Source: Comamonas sp. (GTDB lineage Bacteria; Pseudomonadota; Gammaproteobacteria; Burkholderiales; Burkholderiaceae_C). Taken from it: a stretch of DNA of 64,000 nt. The notes beneath the pieces were generated by a model. The model saw only the letters and a program-made list of their open reading frames with translations. It was not told where the DNA came from and did no database searches. Where the stretch lies: positions 62,001-126,000 of the forward strand of contig JAQVCA010000006.1 of NCBI GenBank assembly GCA_028690035.1. Direction: 5' to 3'. Of the stretch, positions 39,882 to 49,743 are shown one piece after another (the first letter of the stretch is position 1; the number at the start of each line of letters is the position of its first letter). The position numbers and the translations under genes are program-made.

Positions 39882-40238
39882 TTAGTAGCGCGCCATCCCA
39901 GGAGCGTACTCTGTGGCCCAGGCGTCGATTCCGCCCACCACGTTGGCCACCTGGGTAAAGCCCTGCTGGGCCAGATAAGCCGCTACGCTCATGCTGCGTG
40001 CGCCATGGTGGCACAGGCAAGCAATGGGCCGCTGTGGATCAAGCTCCGATAGCCGCTCGGGCACTTCAGACATGGGGATATGCACATGTGCAAAGCGTGC
40101 GTCATGAACGACGTTGGCCAATACATGCTCCCAATGCTCACGCACATCCAGCAGCACAGGCAAAGCCTCTGCGCTGCTGCTGCTGGTGCATTGCTTCTGC
40201 CATGCATCCAATTGGCTGGGGCTGACTTGGTAAAACAT
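39882..40238 (-). CDS. Rhodanese-domain protein
   Basis: A 118-residue single-domain sulfurtransferase-like protein. LLDVREHWEHVLANVV is the CH2A-type motif and the active loop is C76-HHGAR, a CxxGxR pattern, so the catalytic cysteine is present. It lies just downstream of the Pcm-like gene on the same strand, an arrangement often seen in Burkholderiales. The sulfur acceptor is unknown. Confidence 0.88.
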   Translation of the reverse strand: MFYQVSPSQLDAWQKQCTSSSSAEALPVLLDVREHWEHVLANVVHDARFAHVHIPMSEVPERLSELDPQRPIACLCHHGARSMSVAAYLAQQGFTQVANVVGGIDAWATEYAPGMARY

Positions 40239-40274
40239 GAGACTGTTGACGGCTTGAGTGTGCGGCGCCAGGGC

Positions 40275-40982
40275 TTAGAACACAAATTTCGATGCGCCCA
40301 CAAAGCCTTGCAGGCGCGGCGCTACGGTGTCCCAGGGTGTGGTGGTGGTGTACTGCGTACCGCTCTTTTGCACCAGGGTGACACGCATCATGGGCAGGTC
40401 TCCCACGATGGCAATCAAGCGTCCGCCGTCTTTCAGATGGCTGAGCAGCGCTTTAGGCACCTCTGGTACTGAGCCGCTGAGCACGATGGCATCGAACGGG
40501 CCGTCGGCCAGTGCATCCTTGCTGCCGTCGGCCACGCATACCGTGACGTTGTGGCAACCTGCGCTGGCCAGATTTTCGCGTGCGGCTTCGGCCAGCTCAG
40601 CGTCGATTTCCAGCGTGACCACTTCTTGGCATACACGCGACAGCAGACCGGCCATGTAGCCCGAGCCTGTGCCAATTTCCAGTACGCGCTCGTGCGGCTG
40701 CAACTGCAGATCGTTGGCCAGGCGGGCATCGATCTTGGGCGACAGCATGCACTGGCCACGCTCCATGGCCAGTGGATCATCACGCAGTGGGATCTCCGTA
40801 TCCATGAAAGCTTTTTGGTAGTGTGCAGGGGGCACAAAATCCTCACGGCGCAGGGTGTGCAGGGCCTCCAACAGCGCTGGATGCTGCACGTTCCAAGGGC
40901 GGATCTGCTGCTCCACCATGTTATAGCGCGCATGCTCGGTGGCATCGCTATGGTCAACCAGGCTGTTCAAAGGCAAATTCAT
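40275..40982 (-). CDS. Protein-L-isoaspartate O-methyltransferase family protein
   Basis: A 235-residue SAM methyltransferase of the Pcm family. MVEQQIRPWNV and REDFVP are the family N-terminal marks, and VLEIGTGSGYMAGLLSRV is the SAM-binding motif. PCMT members repair isoaspartyl residues, but beta-proteobacterial paralogues like this one lack proven repair activity, so no symbol is given. A rhodanese gene follows 36 bases downstream. Confidence 0.82.
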   Translation of the reverse strand: MNLPLNSLVDHSDATEHARYNMVEQQIRPWNVQHPALLEALHTLRREDFVPPAHYQKAFMDTEIPLRDDPLAMERGQCMLSPKIDARLANDLQLQPHERVLEIGTGSGYMAGLLSRVCQEVVTLEIDAELAEAARENLASAGCHNVTVCVADGSKDALADGPFDAIVLSGSVPEVPKALLSHLKDGGRLIAIVGDLPMMRVTLVQKSGTQYTTTTPWDTVAPRLQGFVGASKFVF

Positions 40983-41105
40983 GACACTCTTTCGCTAGAA
41001 AACTGAGATGGTGGGCAAGCCGCACACAGCGGGCATAAGCAACCGATTCTAAAAGCCCTACACGTCCGAAAAAACAAAAGGCAAAAGGCGGTGGGCTGTG
41101 GTAAA

Positions 41106-41654
41106 TCAGTCACCCTGAGCGTGCTGCACGGCCAGTGCGTGCAGTTGGGGGTGGGCCCGGGTCAACCTGCTCAAGATTTCGCGTGCTTCGGCCAAATAGG
41201 CACTGGCTTGCGCCGGATCGTGCAGCGCAATAAATCGGCAATTACTGATCAGGTCGGCGCACTTGATGCTCTGTATCCACGCAGGCGCACCGGCCAGCCG
41301 GGCGCGTTTGGCATCGCGGCGCTGCTCGGGGCTGCCCACCTCGGTGTCCGACAGCAGCAGCACCGCAGCCGAAACCTGGGGGCCAAACTGCGCTTGCAGC
41401 ACCTGCGGCGCAATGTGCTGCGACTCAATGCAGTCGTGCAGCCAGGCAGTAGCCAGCAGGGTGTCGGCATCGACATCGGCCTGCGCCCATGCCATGCAGG
41501 CAGCTACGCCCGCCACTTCGGACAGGTGGCTGGCATAGGGCGTACGCCGATCGTCGCGTGTTTGTGCCGCATGCACGCGCAGGGCAAACGCCATGGCTTG
41601 TAGAGCGGCACCTGTGGCCGCTCCCTGCAGACCATCGTGCATACGGGGGCTCAT
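41106..41654 (-). CDS. HD-domain hydrolase, RelA/SpoT-hydrolase-like
   Basis: A 182-residue HD-superfamily protein. The metal residues H43 ([13 protein letters not shown]) and H73-D74 ([11 protein letters not shown]) follow the pattern of SpoT/MESH1 hydrolases (tPYxxHpxxVA, aaLLHDxxED), although the usual ED is ES here. It could be a small alarmone hydrolase, or it could act on another nucleotide. It overlaps the HerA-like ATPase gene by ATGA, so the two are co-translated. Confidence 0.7.
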   Translation of the reverse strand: MSPRMHDGLQGAATGAALQAMAFALRVHAAQTRDDRRTPYASHLSEVAGVAACMAWAQADVDADTLLATAWLHDCIESQHIAPQVLQAQFGPQVSAAVLLLSDTEVGSPEQRRDAKRARLAGAPAWIQSIKCADLISNCRFIALHDPAQASAYLAEAREILSRLTRAHPQLHALAVQHAQGD

Positions 41655-43150
41655 TTCTTGCCGCCCAGCAACGTCCCCAGCGCGCCGCGCAGCAGCTGTC
41701 CTGCGGCGCGGTTCAGCATAGAGCGCGCTTGGGATTTGACGACGCTTTGCACCAAGCCGTCGCGCTTGCCGCCGCGTGGGCCAGTGCTGCCAAACAAGAA
41801 ATCGTTCAACGTCTGCGCTAGGCCCGATGCGGCGTTGCCTTCTGTCGCCTGGCCGTTGGGCAGCGTGGCGGAGTTGGCGCGGTCGCGCAAAATTTCAAAG
41901 GCCGATTTACGATCCACCATGGCTTCGTACACCCCGGCAACCAGCGATTTCTGGAGCAGTTCTTGGCGTTGTGCCGCGGTAATCGGGCCAATCTGACTGC
42001 CAGGAGGAGCTACAAACGCACGCTGGGTAACGTTTGGACGGCCTTTTTCATCTAAAAAGCTCACCAGTGCTTCGCCTACAGCTAGCTCTGTAATAGCGGC
42101 CTCGATGTCCAGATGGGGGTTGGGACGCATGGTCTGCGCCGTGGCCTTCACCGCTTTTTGGTCACGCGGCGTAAAGGCGCGCAGGGCATGCTGGACCCGG
42201 TTGCCCAGCTGGGCGAGCACGCTGTCGGGAATGTCGGTGGGCACCTGGGTCACGAAGTACACGCCCACGCCTTTGGAGCGGATCAGGCGCACCACCAGCT
42301 CAATGCGTTCGATCAGCACTTTGGGCGCGTCGTTGAACAGCAGATGGGCCTCGTCAAAAAAGAAAGCCAGCTTGGGTTTGTCCAGGTCGCCCACTTCGGG
42401 CAGACGCTCGTACAGCTCAGACAGCAGCCACAGCAAAAAAGTGGAGTACAGGCGGGGTGCCTGCATCAGTTGGTCGGCTGCCAAGATATTGACCACGCCC
42501 CGCCCCTGAGCGTCGGTCTGCATGAGATCGTCGACGTTGAGCATGGGCTCGCCAAAAAATGCTGCCCCCCCTTCGGTTTCGAGCTGTAGCAAACCCCGCT
42601 GGATGGCGCCCACACTGGCAGCCGAAATGTTGCCGTAGTCGGTGGTGAACTGGCGTGCGTTGTCACCCACGTACTGCAGCATGGCACGCAGGTCTTTCAA
42701 ATCTAGGAGCAGCAAGCCGTTGTCGTCCGCCACTTTGAAGACGATGTGCAGCACGCCCATCTGCGTGTCGTTGAGTCCCAGCATGCGCCCGATGAGTAAT
42801 GGCCCCATGTCGGAGATCGTGGCGCGCACTGGGTGGCCCTGTTTGCCAAATACGTCCCACACCTGCGTGGGGCAAGCCACGGATTCAGGTAGCGGCACAC
42901 CGCGCTCGGTCAGGATGGCGACCATCTTGGCGCCGATGCCGCCGCTTTGGCTGATGCCACTTAGGTCGCCCTTGATGTCGGACATAAAGACCGGCACCCC
43001 TACCAGCGAGAGGCTTTCGGCCATCTTCTGCAAGGTCACGGTCTTTCCAGTGCCGGTGGCGCCTGTAATCAAGCCGTGACGATTGGCCAGATGGCTTAGT
43101 AAAGCGTGGGCGCCTTGCGGGTTGTAGGCAATAGGCAGCTGTAAGGCCAT
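41651..43150 (-). CDS. HerA-like ATPase of the YjgR (DUF853) family
   Basis: A 498-residue HerA/FtsK-superfamily ATPase. The start at 43150 ([13 protein letters not shown]) is supported by GAGGA 8 bases upstream. GATGTGKT (30-37) is the Walker [11 protein letters not shown] the Walker B, and [32 protein letters not shown] the sensor/arginine-finger region. The family is widely conserved but of unknown function. Here it is coupled to an HD hydrolase, an unusual partner that may hint at nucleotide or DNA processing. Confidence 0.85.
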   Translation of the reverse strand: MALQLPIAYNPQGAHALLSHLANRHGLITGATGTGKTVTLQKMAESLSLVGVPVFMSDIKGDLSGISQSGGIGAKMVAILTERGVPLPESVACPTQVWDVFGKQGHPVRATISDMGPLLIGRMLGLNDTQMGVLHIVFKVADDNGLLLLDLKDLRAMLQYVGDNARQFTTDYGNISAASVGAIQRGLLQLETEGGAAFFGEPMLNVDDLMQTDAQGRGVVNILAADQLMQAPRLYSTFLLWLLSELYERLPEVGDLDKPKLAFFFDEAHLLFNDAPKVLIERIELVVRLIRSKGVGVYFVTQVPTDIPDSVLAQLGNRVQHALRAFTPRDQKAVKATAQTMRPNPHLDIEAAITELAVGEALVSFLDEKGRPNVTQRAFVAPPGSQIGPITAAQRQELLQKSLVAGVYEAMVDRKSAFEILRDRANSATLPNGQATEGNAASGLAQTLNDFLFGSTGPRGGKRDGLVQSVVKSQARSMLNRAAGQLLRGALGTLLGGKK

Positions 43151-43233
43151 ATGGGGTTTTCCTCTCGCAGGGTGGTCTGGCAAACGTAGAATCCAAGGTT
43201 CCCGAGATTAAACCAAGACAAAAAGGAATTCTT

Positions 43234-43953
43234 GTGGCAGGACACAGTAAATGGGCCAACATCCAGCACCGCAAAGGTCGCCAGGATGAAAAGCGTGGCC
43301 GTATCTGGACGCGCATTATTCGTGAAATCATGGTTGCTGCGCGCCAAGGCGGTGCCGATTTGGATGCCAACCCACGCCTGCGCTTGGCCGTAGAAAAAGC
43401 CAAGGCAGCCAATATGCCGGCCGACAATATCAAGCGCAATATCGACAAGGCCACGGGCAACCTAGAGGGTGTGACCTACGAAGAGATCCGCTATGAAGGC
43501 TATGGCATCGGCGGCGCGGCCATCATTTTGGACACGATGACCGACAACCGCGTGCGCACTGTGGCGGAAGTGCGCCATGCGTTTAACAAATACGGCGGCA
43601 ATATGGGCACCGAGGGTTCGGTGGCATTCCAGTTTAAGCATGTGGGTCAGCTGATTTTTGCCCCTGGCACCAGCGAAGACCAAGTGATGGAAACCGCCTT
43701 GGAGGCTGGCGCTGAAGACGTACTGACCGATGCCGATGGCGTGGTAGAGGTGCTCACTGCCCCAGCCGACTTTGAAGCCGTAAAAAAAGCCCTGGAAGCC
43801 GCAGGCCTGACGCCCGAGATGGCCGAGGTAACCATGCGCGCGGAAAACACCATTGCCTTAGAAGGCGATGATGCCGAGCGCATGCAAAAGCTGCTGGACA
43901 TTCTGGAAGACCTAGACGACGTACAAAACGTTTATCACAACGCAGAATTATGA
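43234..43953 (+). CDS. YebC/PmpR-family regulator
   Basis: A 239-residue YebC-family protein, reported both as DNA-binding regulators and as ribosome-associated translation factors for poly-proline. [32 protein letters not shown] is the invariant N-terminus. The start is GTG with AAGGA 6 bases upstream. The stop overlaps the purD start (ATGA), an uncommon coupling. Confidence 0.93.
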   Translation: MAGHSKWANIQHRKGRQDEKRGRIWTRIIREIMVAARQGGADLDANPRLRLAVEKAKAANMPADNIKRNIDKATGNLEGVTYEEIRYEGYGIGGAAIILDTMTDNRVRTVAEVRHAFNKYGGNMGTEGSVAFQFKHVGQLIFAPGTSEDQVMETALEAGAEDVLTDADGVVEVLTAPADFEAVKKALEAAGLTPEMAEVTMRAENTIALEGDDAERMQKLLDILEDLDDVQNVYHNAEL

Positions 43954-45236
43954 AAATACTTGTTATAGGCGGCGGTGGCCGCGAGCACGCGCTGGCATGG
44001 AAGCTGGCGCAATCTCCCAAAGCCACCAAGGTGTTTGTGGCCCCGGGCAATGGCGGAACTGCGCTGGCCGGTGGCAAGCTGGAAAACTTGGCGATCTCCG
44101 ACGTGGTGGCATTGCGTGAATGGGCGCAGGCCGAGAAAGTCGGGCTGACCGTGGTCGGCCCCGAAGCCCCCTTGGCTGCTGGCGTGGTCGATGAATTCCG
44201 CGCCCATGGTCTGAAAATTTTTGGCCCAACCAAGGCGGCAGCGCAGCTGGAAAGCTCTAAGGCTTTCTCCAAAGCGTTCATGCAGCGCCATGGCATTCCC
44301 ACGGCAGCGTACGACACCTTCACCGATCCGGTGGCCGCACACGCCTACATCGACAAACTGGGAGCGCCGATTGTCATCAAGGCCGATGGCTTGGCCGCAG
44401 GCAAAGGCGTGGTGGTCGCCATGACGCTGCAAGAGGCCCATGATGCCGTGGACTTCATGCTGGTGGACAACAAGTTCGGCGTGCAGCACAACGCAGGCGG
44501 CGCGCGCGTGGTGATTGAAGAGTTCTTGGTTGGCGAAGAGGCCAGCTTCATCGTGCTGGTGGACGGCAAGAACGTCTGCGCCCTGGCGACCAGCCAGGAT
44601 CACAAGCGTCTGAAAGATGGCGACGAAGGCCCCAATACCGGCGGCATGGGCGCGTATTCACCAGCCCCCGTGGTCACGGCCGATGTGCATGCCCGCGCCA
44701 TGCGCGAGATCATTCTGCCCACGGTGCGGGGCATGGAAAAAGATGGTGTGCCTTTCACCGGGTTCCTATACGCCGGGCTGATGATCGATGCCCAGGGTCA
44801 CCCCAAGACGCTGGAATTCAACACCCGGATGGGCGACCCCGAAACCCAGCCCATCCTGATGCGCATGAAAACCGATTTGGTGGATGTGCTGCTGGCAGCC
44901 ACCGATGGTCGCCTCGATCAAGTCGAACTGGAATGGGATCGCCGCACGGCGCTGGGCGTGGTCATGGCTGCAGCGGGTTATCCCGAAGCGCCGCGCAAGG
45001 GCGATCTGATCACCGGGTTGCCCGCTGAAGCGGACGATGCCATGGTGTTCCACGCTGGCAGCCAGCTCGATGCCGAGGGCAAGCCCCGCACCAGCGGCGG
45101 ACGTGTGCTGTGCGTGACGGCTCTGGCCGATAGCGTGCGCCAGGCCCAGCAGCGTGTGTACGACGTGACGCGCGGCATCCAGTTTGACGGCATGCAATAC
45201 CGCCGCGACATTGGCCATCGCGCCGTCAAGGGCTGA
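43950..45236 (+). CDS. purD: Phosphoribosylamine-glycine ligase
   Basis: The ATP-grasp enzyme that forms GAR, the second step of purine synthesis. It has 428 residues. [23 protein letters not shown] opens the N-domain, [15 protein letters not shown] is the ATP-grasp loop, and [19 protein letters not shown] carries metal ligands. It lies between yebC and hemF, overlapping the former by four bases and one base before the latter. Confidence 0.97.
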   Translation: MKILVIGGGGREHALAWKLAQSPKATKVFVAPGNGGTALAGGKLENLAISDVVALREWAQAEKVGLTVVGPEAPLAAGVVDEFRAHGLKIFGPTKAAAQLESSKAFSKAFMQRHGIPTAAYDTFTDPVAAHAYIDKLGAPIVIKADGLAAGKGVVVAMTLQEAHDAVDFMLVDNKFGVQHNAGGARVVIEEFLVGEEASFIVLVDGKNVCALATSQDHKRLKDGDEGPNTGGMGAYSPAPVVTADVHARAMREIILPTVRGMEKDGVPFTGFLYAGLMIDAQGHPKTLEFNTRMGDPETQPILMRMKTDLVDVLLAATDGRLDQVELEWDRRTALGVVMAAAGYPEAPRKGDLITGLPAEADDAMVFHAGSQLDAEGKPRTSGGRVLCVTALADSVRQAQQRVYDVTRGIQFDGMQYRRDIGHRAVKG

Positions 45237-45237
45237 C

Positions 45238-46170
45238 ATGACGGTGGCAAACAGCGACAACGTGCGCGCGTATTTGTTGGGCCTGCAAGAGCGCATCACC
45301 GCTGCGCTGGAGCAGGTGGAAGGCGCACAGGGCCAGCGCTTTGTGCGCGATGCCTGGCACAAAGGCCCGCAAGAACGCCTGCAGGGCGATGGCGTGACCA
45401 AAATTCTGGAACGCGGTCGCGTGTTTGAGCGCGCCGGTTGTGGCTTTTCCCATGTGCGTGGGGCGCAGTTGCCGCCTTCGGCCACCCAGCATCGCCCCGA
45501 GCTGGCCGGTGCGCCGTTTGAGGCCATGGGTGTGTCGCTGGTGTTCCACCCGGTCAACCCCTATGTGCCTACGGTGCACATGAATGTGCGCATGATCCGT
45601 GCGCAAGCGCCCGGACAGGAGGCAGTGTCCTGGTTTGGTGGCGGCATGGATCTGACGCCGGTGTATGGCTTTGATGAAGATGCTATTCATTTTCATAGCA
45701 CCTGCCGCAACGCCTTGGCGCCTTTTGGCGCAGATTTGTATCCACGTTTCAAAACCTGGTGCGACGAGTATTTCTACCTCAAGCACCGCCAAGAGCAGCG
45801 CGGCATTGGCGGCATTTTCTTTGACGACTTTGCCGAGCTGGGCCAAGAGCAAGGCTTTGCCATGCTGCAAAGCGTGGGCGATGCTTTTTTAGATGCCTAC
45901 CTGCCGATCGTGGAAAAACGCCGTGCGCTGCCTTATGGCGAGCGCGAAGTCGATTTCCAGCGCTATCGCCGTGGGCGCTATGTCGAGTTCAATCTCGTCT
46001 GGGACCGTGGCACGCACTTTGGACTGCAATCGGGCGGGCGCACCGAGTCGATTCTGCTGTCCATGCCGCTGCACGCCAATTGGAGCTACCAGCGCCAAGA
46101 CCCGCCGGACAGCCCTGAGGGCCAACTGCTGACGCAATACCTCGTGCGCCGCGACTGGATTAGCGCCTAA
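45238..46170 (+). CDS. hemF: Oxygen-dependent coproporphyrinogen III oxidase
   Basis: This aerobic heme enzyme converts coproporphyrinogen III to protoporphyrinogen IX. It has 310 residues. SVNP-type substrate loop [35 protein letters not shown] and [30 protein letters not shown] are all intact. It starts one base after the purD stop and is followed by an intrinsic terminator, closing the yebC-purD-hemF operon. Confidence 0.96.
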   Translation: MTVANSDNVRAYLLGLQERITAALEQVEGAQGQRFVRDAWHKGPQERLQGDGVTKILERGRVFERAGCGFSHVRGAQLPPSATQHRPELAGAPFEAMGVSLVFHPVNPYVPTVHMNVRMIRAQAPGQEAVSWFGGGMDLTPVYGFDEDAIHFHSTCRNALAPFGADLYPRFKTWCDEYFYLKHRQEQRGIGGIFFDDFAELGQEQGFAMLQSVGDAFLDAYLPIVEKRRALPYGEREVDFQRYRRGRYVEFNLVWDRGTHFGLQSGGRTESILLSMPLHANWSYQRQDPPDSPEGQLLTQYLVRRDWISA

Positions 46171-46184
46171 ACCTATAATTTTTC

Positions 46185-46216
46185 GCCTTGGTACTTGCCG
46201 GTGCCAAGGCATTTTT
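46185..46216 (+). terminator. Rho-independent terminator after hemF
   Basis: GCCTTGGTAC (46185-46194) pairs with GTGCCAAGGC (46201-46210), allowing one wobble pair, followed by ATTTTT. It lies in the 90-base hemF-rsfS gap. Confidence 0.8.
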
Positions 46217-46260
46217 ACCTGACCTGACTTTTTTCGGGGTGCTTGCCACCCCTTTGCCTG

Positions 46261-46986
46261 ATGAGCACCACCACCCAAGACACCGCCGCCAAAAAAGACC
46301 TGACCAAACTGCAACGCGCCATCATCGATGGTCTGGAAGATGTGAAGGCGCACGATATCCAGGTGTTTGACACCGAGCACCTGACCCCGCTGTTTGAGCG
46401 CGTGATCCTGGCCACGGGCACGTCCAGTCGCCAGACCAAGGCCATTGCCAGCAGCGTGCGCGATGCCGTCAAGCAGGCCGGTTTTTCCGTGCCGCGCCAC
46501 GAAGGCGAGGACAACGGTGAGTGGATCATCGTGGACTGCAACCAGTGCGTGGTGCATATCATGCAGCCGGCCATCCGCCAGTACTACCGCTTAGAAGAAA
46601 TCTGGGGTGAGAAAGCCGTACGCGTCAAACTGGGCAGCACCAAAGTGTCCAAACGCACGGCTTCGGAAGATGCCAGCGCAGAAACTGCTGCTCCAGCCAC
46701 CGTCGCCGCCAAAAAACCGGGCGTGAAGCGCGCTGCGGGTGCTGCAGCCAAAAAAGCGCCTGCCGAAAAGGCCAGCGCCGCAGCTGGCACCACGGCGCGC
46801 AAGACTGCCGCCAAGAAAACTGCGGCCACGGGCAGCAGCACCGCCACGGCGCGCAAAACGCCTGCGCGTAAAACAGCCGCCCCCCAGGCCGACGCCCATG
46901 TGCCCACCGTGGTCATTAAACCCACTACGGCCCGTGGCGCGGCGAAGAAGCCGGGTGCCGTGCGCGCGGCTGCGACCAAGAAGGCA
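46261..46986 (+). CDS. rsfS: Ribosomal silencing factor RsfS with histone-like tail
   Basis: RsfS binds L14 on the 50S subunit and blocks subunit joining in poor conditions. The start [21 protein letters not shown] at 46261 gives 242 residues (stop TGA ends at 46989). The DUF143 domain is about residues 12-115, with [29 protein letters not shown] and [16 protein letters not shown]. Unlike the usual 105-120-residue protein it carries about 110 further residues rich in Lys/Ala/Thr (KKAPAEK, RKTAAKK), resembling histone H1-like tails. nadD, commonly upstream of rsfS, is missing. The stop overlaps rlmH by ATGA. Confidence 0.88.
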
Positions 46987-47453
46987 TGAGGCTGTTCATC
47001 GTCGCCGTTGGGCAGCATGTGCCCGACTGGGCGCAGACGGCCTACGACGACTATGCCAAGCGCTTTCCACCTGAACTCAAGGTGGAGCTCAAAGCGGTCA
47101 AGACCGAGCCGCGCAGCTCCAAGACGCTGGCCACGCTCTACGCGGCCGAGCGCAAGCGCATTGAAGCGGCCATCCCCAAAGGATGCCGCATCGTGGTGCT
47201 CGATGAGCGCGGCACTGCGCTGCGCACGCAGGATCTGGCGCAGCGCCTCAAGCACTGGCAGCTGGAGGGCGACGATATGGCCCTGGTGATCGGTGGCCCC
47301 GATGGGTTGGAGCCAGAGTTCAAACAAGCGGCGCACGAGCGCATCCGTCTGTCCGACCTGACTTTGCCGCACGCCATGGTGCGTGTGCTGCTCATTGAGC
47401 AGCTGTACCGGGCCTGGTCGGTGAACGCGGGCCACCCGTACCATCGCGAATAA
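46986..47453 (+). CDS. rlmH: 23S rRNA (pseudouridine-1915-N3) methyltransferase RlmH
   Basis: A SPOUT-family methyltransferase of 155 residues that modifies helix 69. The trefoil-knot motifs [33 protein letters not shown] and [34 protein letters not shown] are diagnostic. It is translationally coupled to rsfS. Confidence 0.96.
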   Translation: MRLFIVAVGQHVPDWAQTAYDDYAKRFPPELKVELKAVKTEPRSSKTLATLYAAERKRIEAAIPKGCRIVVLDERGTALRTQDLAQRLKHWQLEGDDMALVIGGPDGLEPEFKQAAHERIRLSDLTLPHAMVRVLLIEQLYRAWSVNAGHPYHRE

Positions 47454-47466
47454 ATTTTTATAAAAA

Positions 47467-47547
47467 GTGAGCTGTAAGCGCTGATTGCATATGGGTTTCA
47501 AGGCTAAAAGCCTATAAATCCCTTGCATAACAAGCGCGTGCAGCTAT
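47467..47547. repeat. Full palindromic repeat element (copy f)
   Basis: The left tip GTGAGCTGTAAGCGCTG (47467-47483) and right tip CAAGCGCGTGCAGCTAT (47531-47547) flank an inner imperfect stem, GGGTTTCAAGGC against GCCTATAAATCCC. It fills the rlmH-maf gap. Confidence 0.78.
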
Positions 47548-47566
47548 TTATTTTCATAAGCTACCG

Positions 47567-48172
47567 ATGTCGTCCTGGATTTACCTCGCTTCCCAAAGCC
47601 CTCGGCGCAGCCAGTTGCTGCAGCAGTTGGGCATCGCCCATGAGCTGTTGCTGGCCGATGCCGACGAGGATGCCGAAAGCCTGGAGGCGGTGCTGCCGGG
47701 CGAAGCGCCGGTGGACTATGTGCAGCGCGTCACGCGCCTCAAGCTCGATGCTGCCGTTTTGCGCCACGCGCGCCGCGCGGCACGGCCTGCGCCGATTTTG
47801 TGTGCCGATACCACGGTGGCTTTGGGCGCTCAGATTCTGGGCAAGCCCGTAGATGCCGACGATGCGGCGCGCATGCTCACCCAACTGGCAGGGCAAGAGC
47901 ACCAAGTCTTTACGGCAGTGGCCCTGGCCAGTGGCACGCGCCAGTGGTCGGCGCTGTCGGTGTCGCAGGTGCGTTTTGCGGCCATGACATCGGCACAGAT
48001 TGCGGCGTATGTCGCTTCGGGTGAACCGATGGGCAAAGCCGGCGCGTATGGGGTGCAGGGCTTGGCAGCGGCGCATATTGCCCACATTGCGGGCAGCTAC
48101 AGCAGCATCATGGGCTTGCCGCTGTTTGAGACGGCGCAGCTGCTGCGCGAAGTGGGCGTGCTACAGCCCTGA
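47567..48172 (+). CDS. maf: Maf-family nucleoside triphosphate pyrophosphatase
   Basis: A house-cleaning enzyme hydrolysing non-canonical or m5U/dTTP-type nucleotides; 201 residues. [18 protein letters not shown] is the hallmark N-terminus, with ADTTVAL and [31 protein letters not shown] following. The usual downstream gene rng is not present; a metallophosphatase on the other strand follows instead. Confidence 0.93.
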   Translation: MSSWIYLASQSPRRSQLLQQLGIAHELLLADADEDAESLEAVLPGEAPVDYVQRVTRLKLDAAVLRHARRAARPAPILCADTTVALGAQILGKPVDADDAARMLTQLAGQEHQVFTAVALASGTRQWSALSVSQVRFAAMTSAQIAAYVASGEPMGKAGAYGVQGLAAAHIAHIAGSYSSIMGLPLFETAQLLREVGVLQP

Positions 48173-48211
48173 GCGTGCAGGGCCGATGGGGGCCGACGGG
48201 TCGAGCGCATA

Positions 48212-49375
48212 TCAAGTACACAGGCTGCGCGGACACAGATCCAGTGCATACCCTGCCAAGGTGTCGCCCACGGCGCTGCAACCAGCGGCGGTCTGCTGGT
48301 GCAGCGTACCTCTGACCGGGCCGGGCGCGCTCATGAAACCTTGGGTGGCTTGCTGCTCGCCGCTGTCGAACATCAGCGTGCGCTCGGGCCAGCGCAGCGC
48401 TGCCAATTGCAGTTGCTCGGTGGGGCGGTCGTGCTTGCGTGCTTGGGCCCGCGCGCCCACCGAGTAATCGATACAGAACACATTGCGCCGCTGGCCGTGC
48501 CAGGCAAAGGGCGCCACATCAGCAAACAAGCCTTCCTGCGTGGCGTGGTGTGCCTGGGTACTGCGCCAATAGTGGCCCATGACAACGGCGGGCGCTTCGG
48601 TGTAGTGCTCCCACCAGGCTTGACGCTGCACAAAACGCCATTTGTTACCTGCAAAGAATGGCGCAGTGGCTGGGTCTTCCAACCCGCAGGTGAGTACCTT
48701 GAGGGGGTTGTAGGTGGATTTGTTGAGCTCGTTGTCGCAGTGCGCCTGCAAGAAGGGCGGGCGCTGCGTACCGTCTTCCAGGCTGTGCGGCCAGAGCGTT
48801 TGTTCTTCCTGCATGCGCTGTGCGATATGGCTGGCCAGCGCGGCTTGGTTGGCTTCTTCTTCCCAGGCGTCATAGGCTGCACGGGCACTGCCCAGGGGTT
48901 TGCGTCTTGCCTGGGCAATCGCCGCAGTGTTCCAGGCGGCGTGGATTACGCGCAGATCCTCGCGCTCAAGCGCCAGAGGCAGGTCGCTGAGAAAACGCAC
49001 AATGCTGGCACGCTCAGCGGCATCGTGCGGGCGGGCAAAACCGGGGTATTTGCGCAGGTCGCTTTGCAGCCGGGCGTCAAAAAACCACCCCGACCCATCT
49101 TTGGGATCTTGGCGCAGCAGGTTGATTTCGTGGTTGCCCAAGATGGCTACGGCTTTGCCGGTTTGCACCAGCTGGCGCACCAGCCCCACAACGCCAGGGC
49201 TATCGGGCCCACGGTCAACGAAATCGCCGACAAACACCAAGGTGCGACCCTGCGGGTGCTTGCCACGAGAGTCGTAGCCCAGATGGCGCAGCAGATGCAG
49301 CAAGGGTTGCAGCTCGCCGTGGATGTCACCAACGATATCCAGCGGCCCCGGGGGCAGAGGTTGTATCAGACTCAT
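48212..49375 (-). CDS. PPP-family metallophosphoesterase
   Basis: A 386-residue calcineurin-like phosphatase. The start MSLIQPLPPGPLDIVGDIHGEL at 49375 places the metal motifs GDIHG, GDFVDRG and GNHE within the first 90 residues, the serine/threonine-phosphatase/ApaH order. The insert and C-terminal half are unlike ApaH, so substrates could be phosphoproteins or dinucleotides. It is convergent with maf. Confidence 0.83.
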   Translation of the reverse strand: MSLIQPLPPGPLDIVGDIHGELQPLLHLLRHLGYDSRGKHPQGRTLVFVGDFVDRGPDSPGVVGLVRQLVQTGKAVAILGNHEINLLRQDPKDGSGWFFDARLQSDLRKYPGFARPHDAAERASIVRFLSDLPLALEREDLRVIHAAWNTAAIAQARRKPLGSARAAYDAWEEEANQAALASHIAQRMQEEQTLWPHSLEDGTQRPPFLQAHCDNELNKSTYNPLKVLTCGLEDPATAPFFAGNKWRFVQRQAWWEHYTEAPAVVMGHYWRSTQAHHATQEGLFADVAPFAWHGQRRNVFCIDYSVGARAQARKHDRPTEQLQLAALRWPERTLMFDSGEQQATQGFMSAPGPVRGTLHQQTAAGCSAVGDTLAGYALDLCPRSLCT

Positions 49376-49743
49376 GGCAAGCAAGGCCGTGTTGCACGCA
49401 GACACTCGTCTGGTGGACGACCCTGAAATGGGTTAATGTTGCAGTGCAGCATAACCGTTTTCCTGTCCTTATAGTGGATAAGGGTAGAGAAAAACATGCG
49501 GGCTCTTTTGGAATTGCAAGAATGCTGCGTGGGCGGTCTGCAAAGGCAAGGATCGTGCGGTCTCTGGACGGGGTGGTGTCCAGTCTTTTGGTGGCATGTC
49601 GTCCAAGTTGCCGCAGAATGCCCTGCTTCTGCTGATCGATGTGCAGGGCCAGATCTGCCACCCAGGTATCTGCCATGGTCCCAGCGCAGGCGCGAGAACG
49701 TACGTGCCTAACGCAAAGGTGTGTGGCATAGAGCACTTTTTGG
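49376..49743. other. Gene-poor interval, content unassigned
   Basis: This stretch of about 370 bases lies between the minus-strand phosphatase start and the receiver-Hpt gene stop. Frames on both strands are low-quality: the plus frame at 49596 opens like a cysteine hydrolase (NALLLLIDVQGQ) but loses similarity at once. A small dyad, CCTTAT/ATAAGG (49467-49483), could belong to the phosphatase promoter. I see no RNA gene I recognise. Confidence 0.5.

Noticed and set aside
46600-46989. Separate histone-like gene overlapping rsfS
   Set aside because: The Lys/Ala-rich region is continuous and in frame with RsfS, with no internal start preceded by a ribosome-binding site.
49596-49700. Possible isochorismatase-type hydrolase (NALLLLIDVQGQ)
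   Set aside because: Similarity stops after about 12 residues and none of the later catalytic motifs follows.
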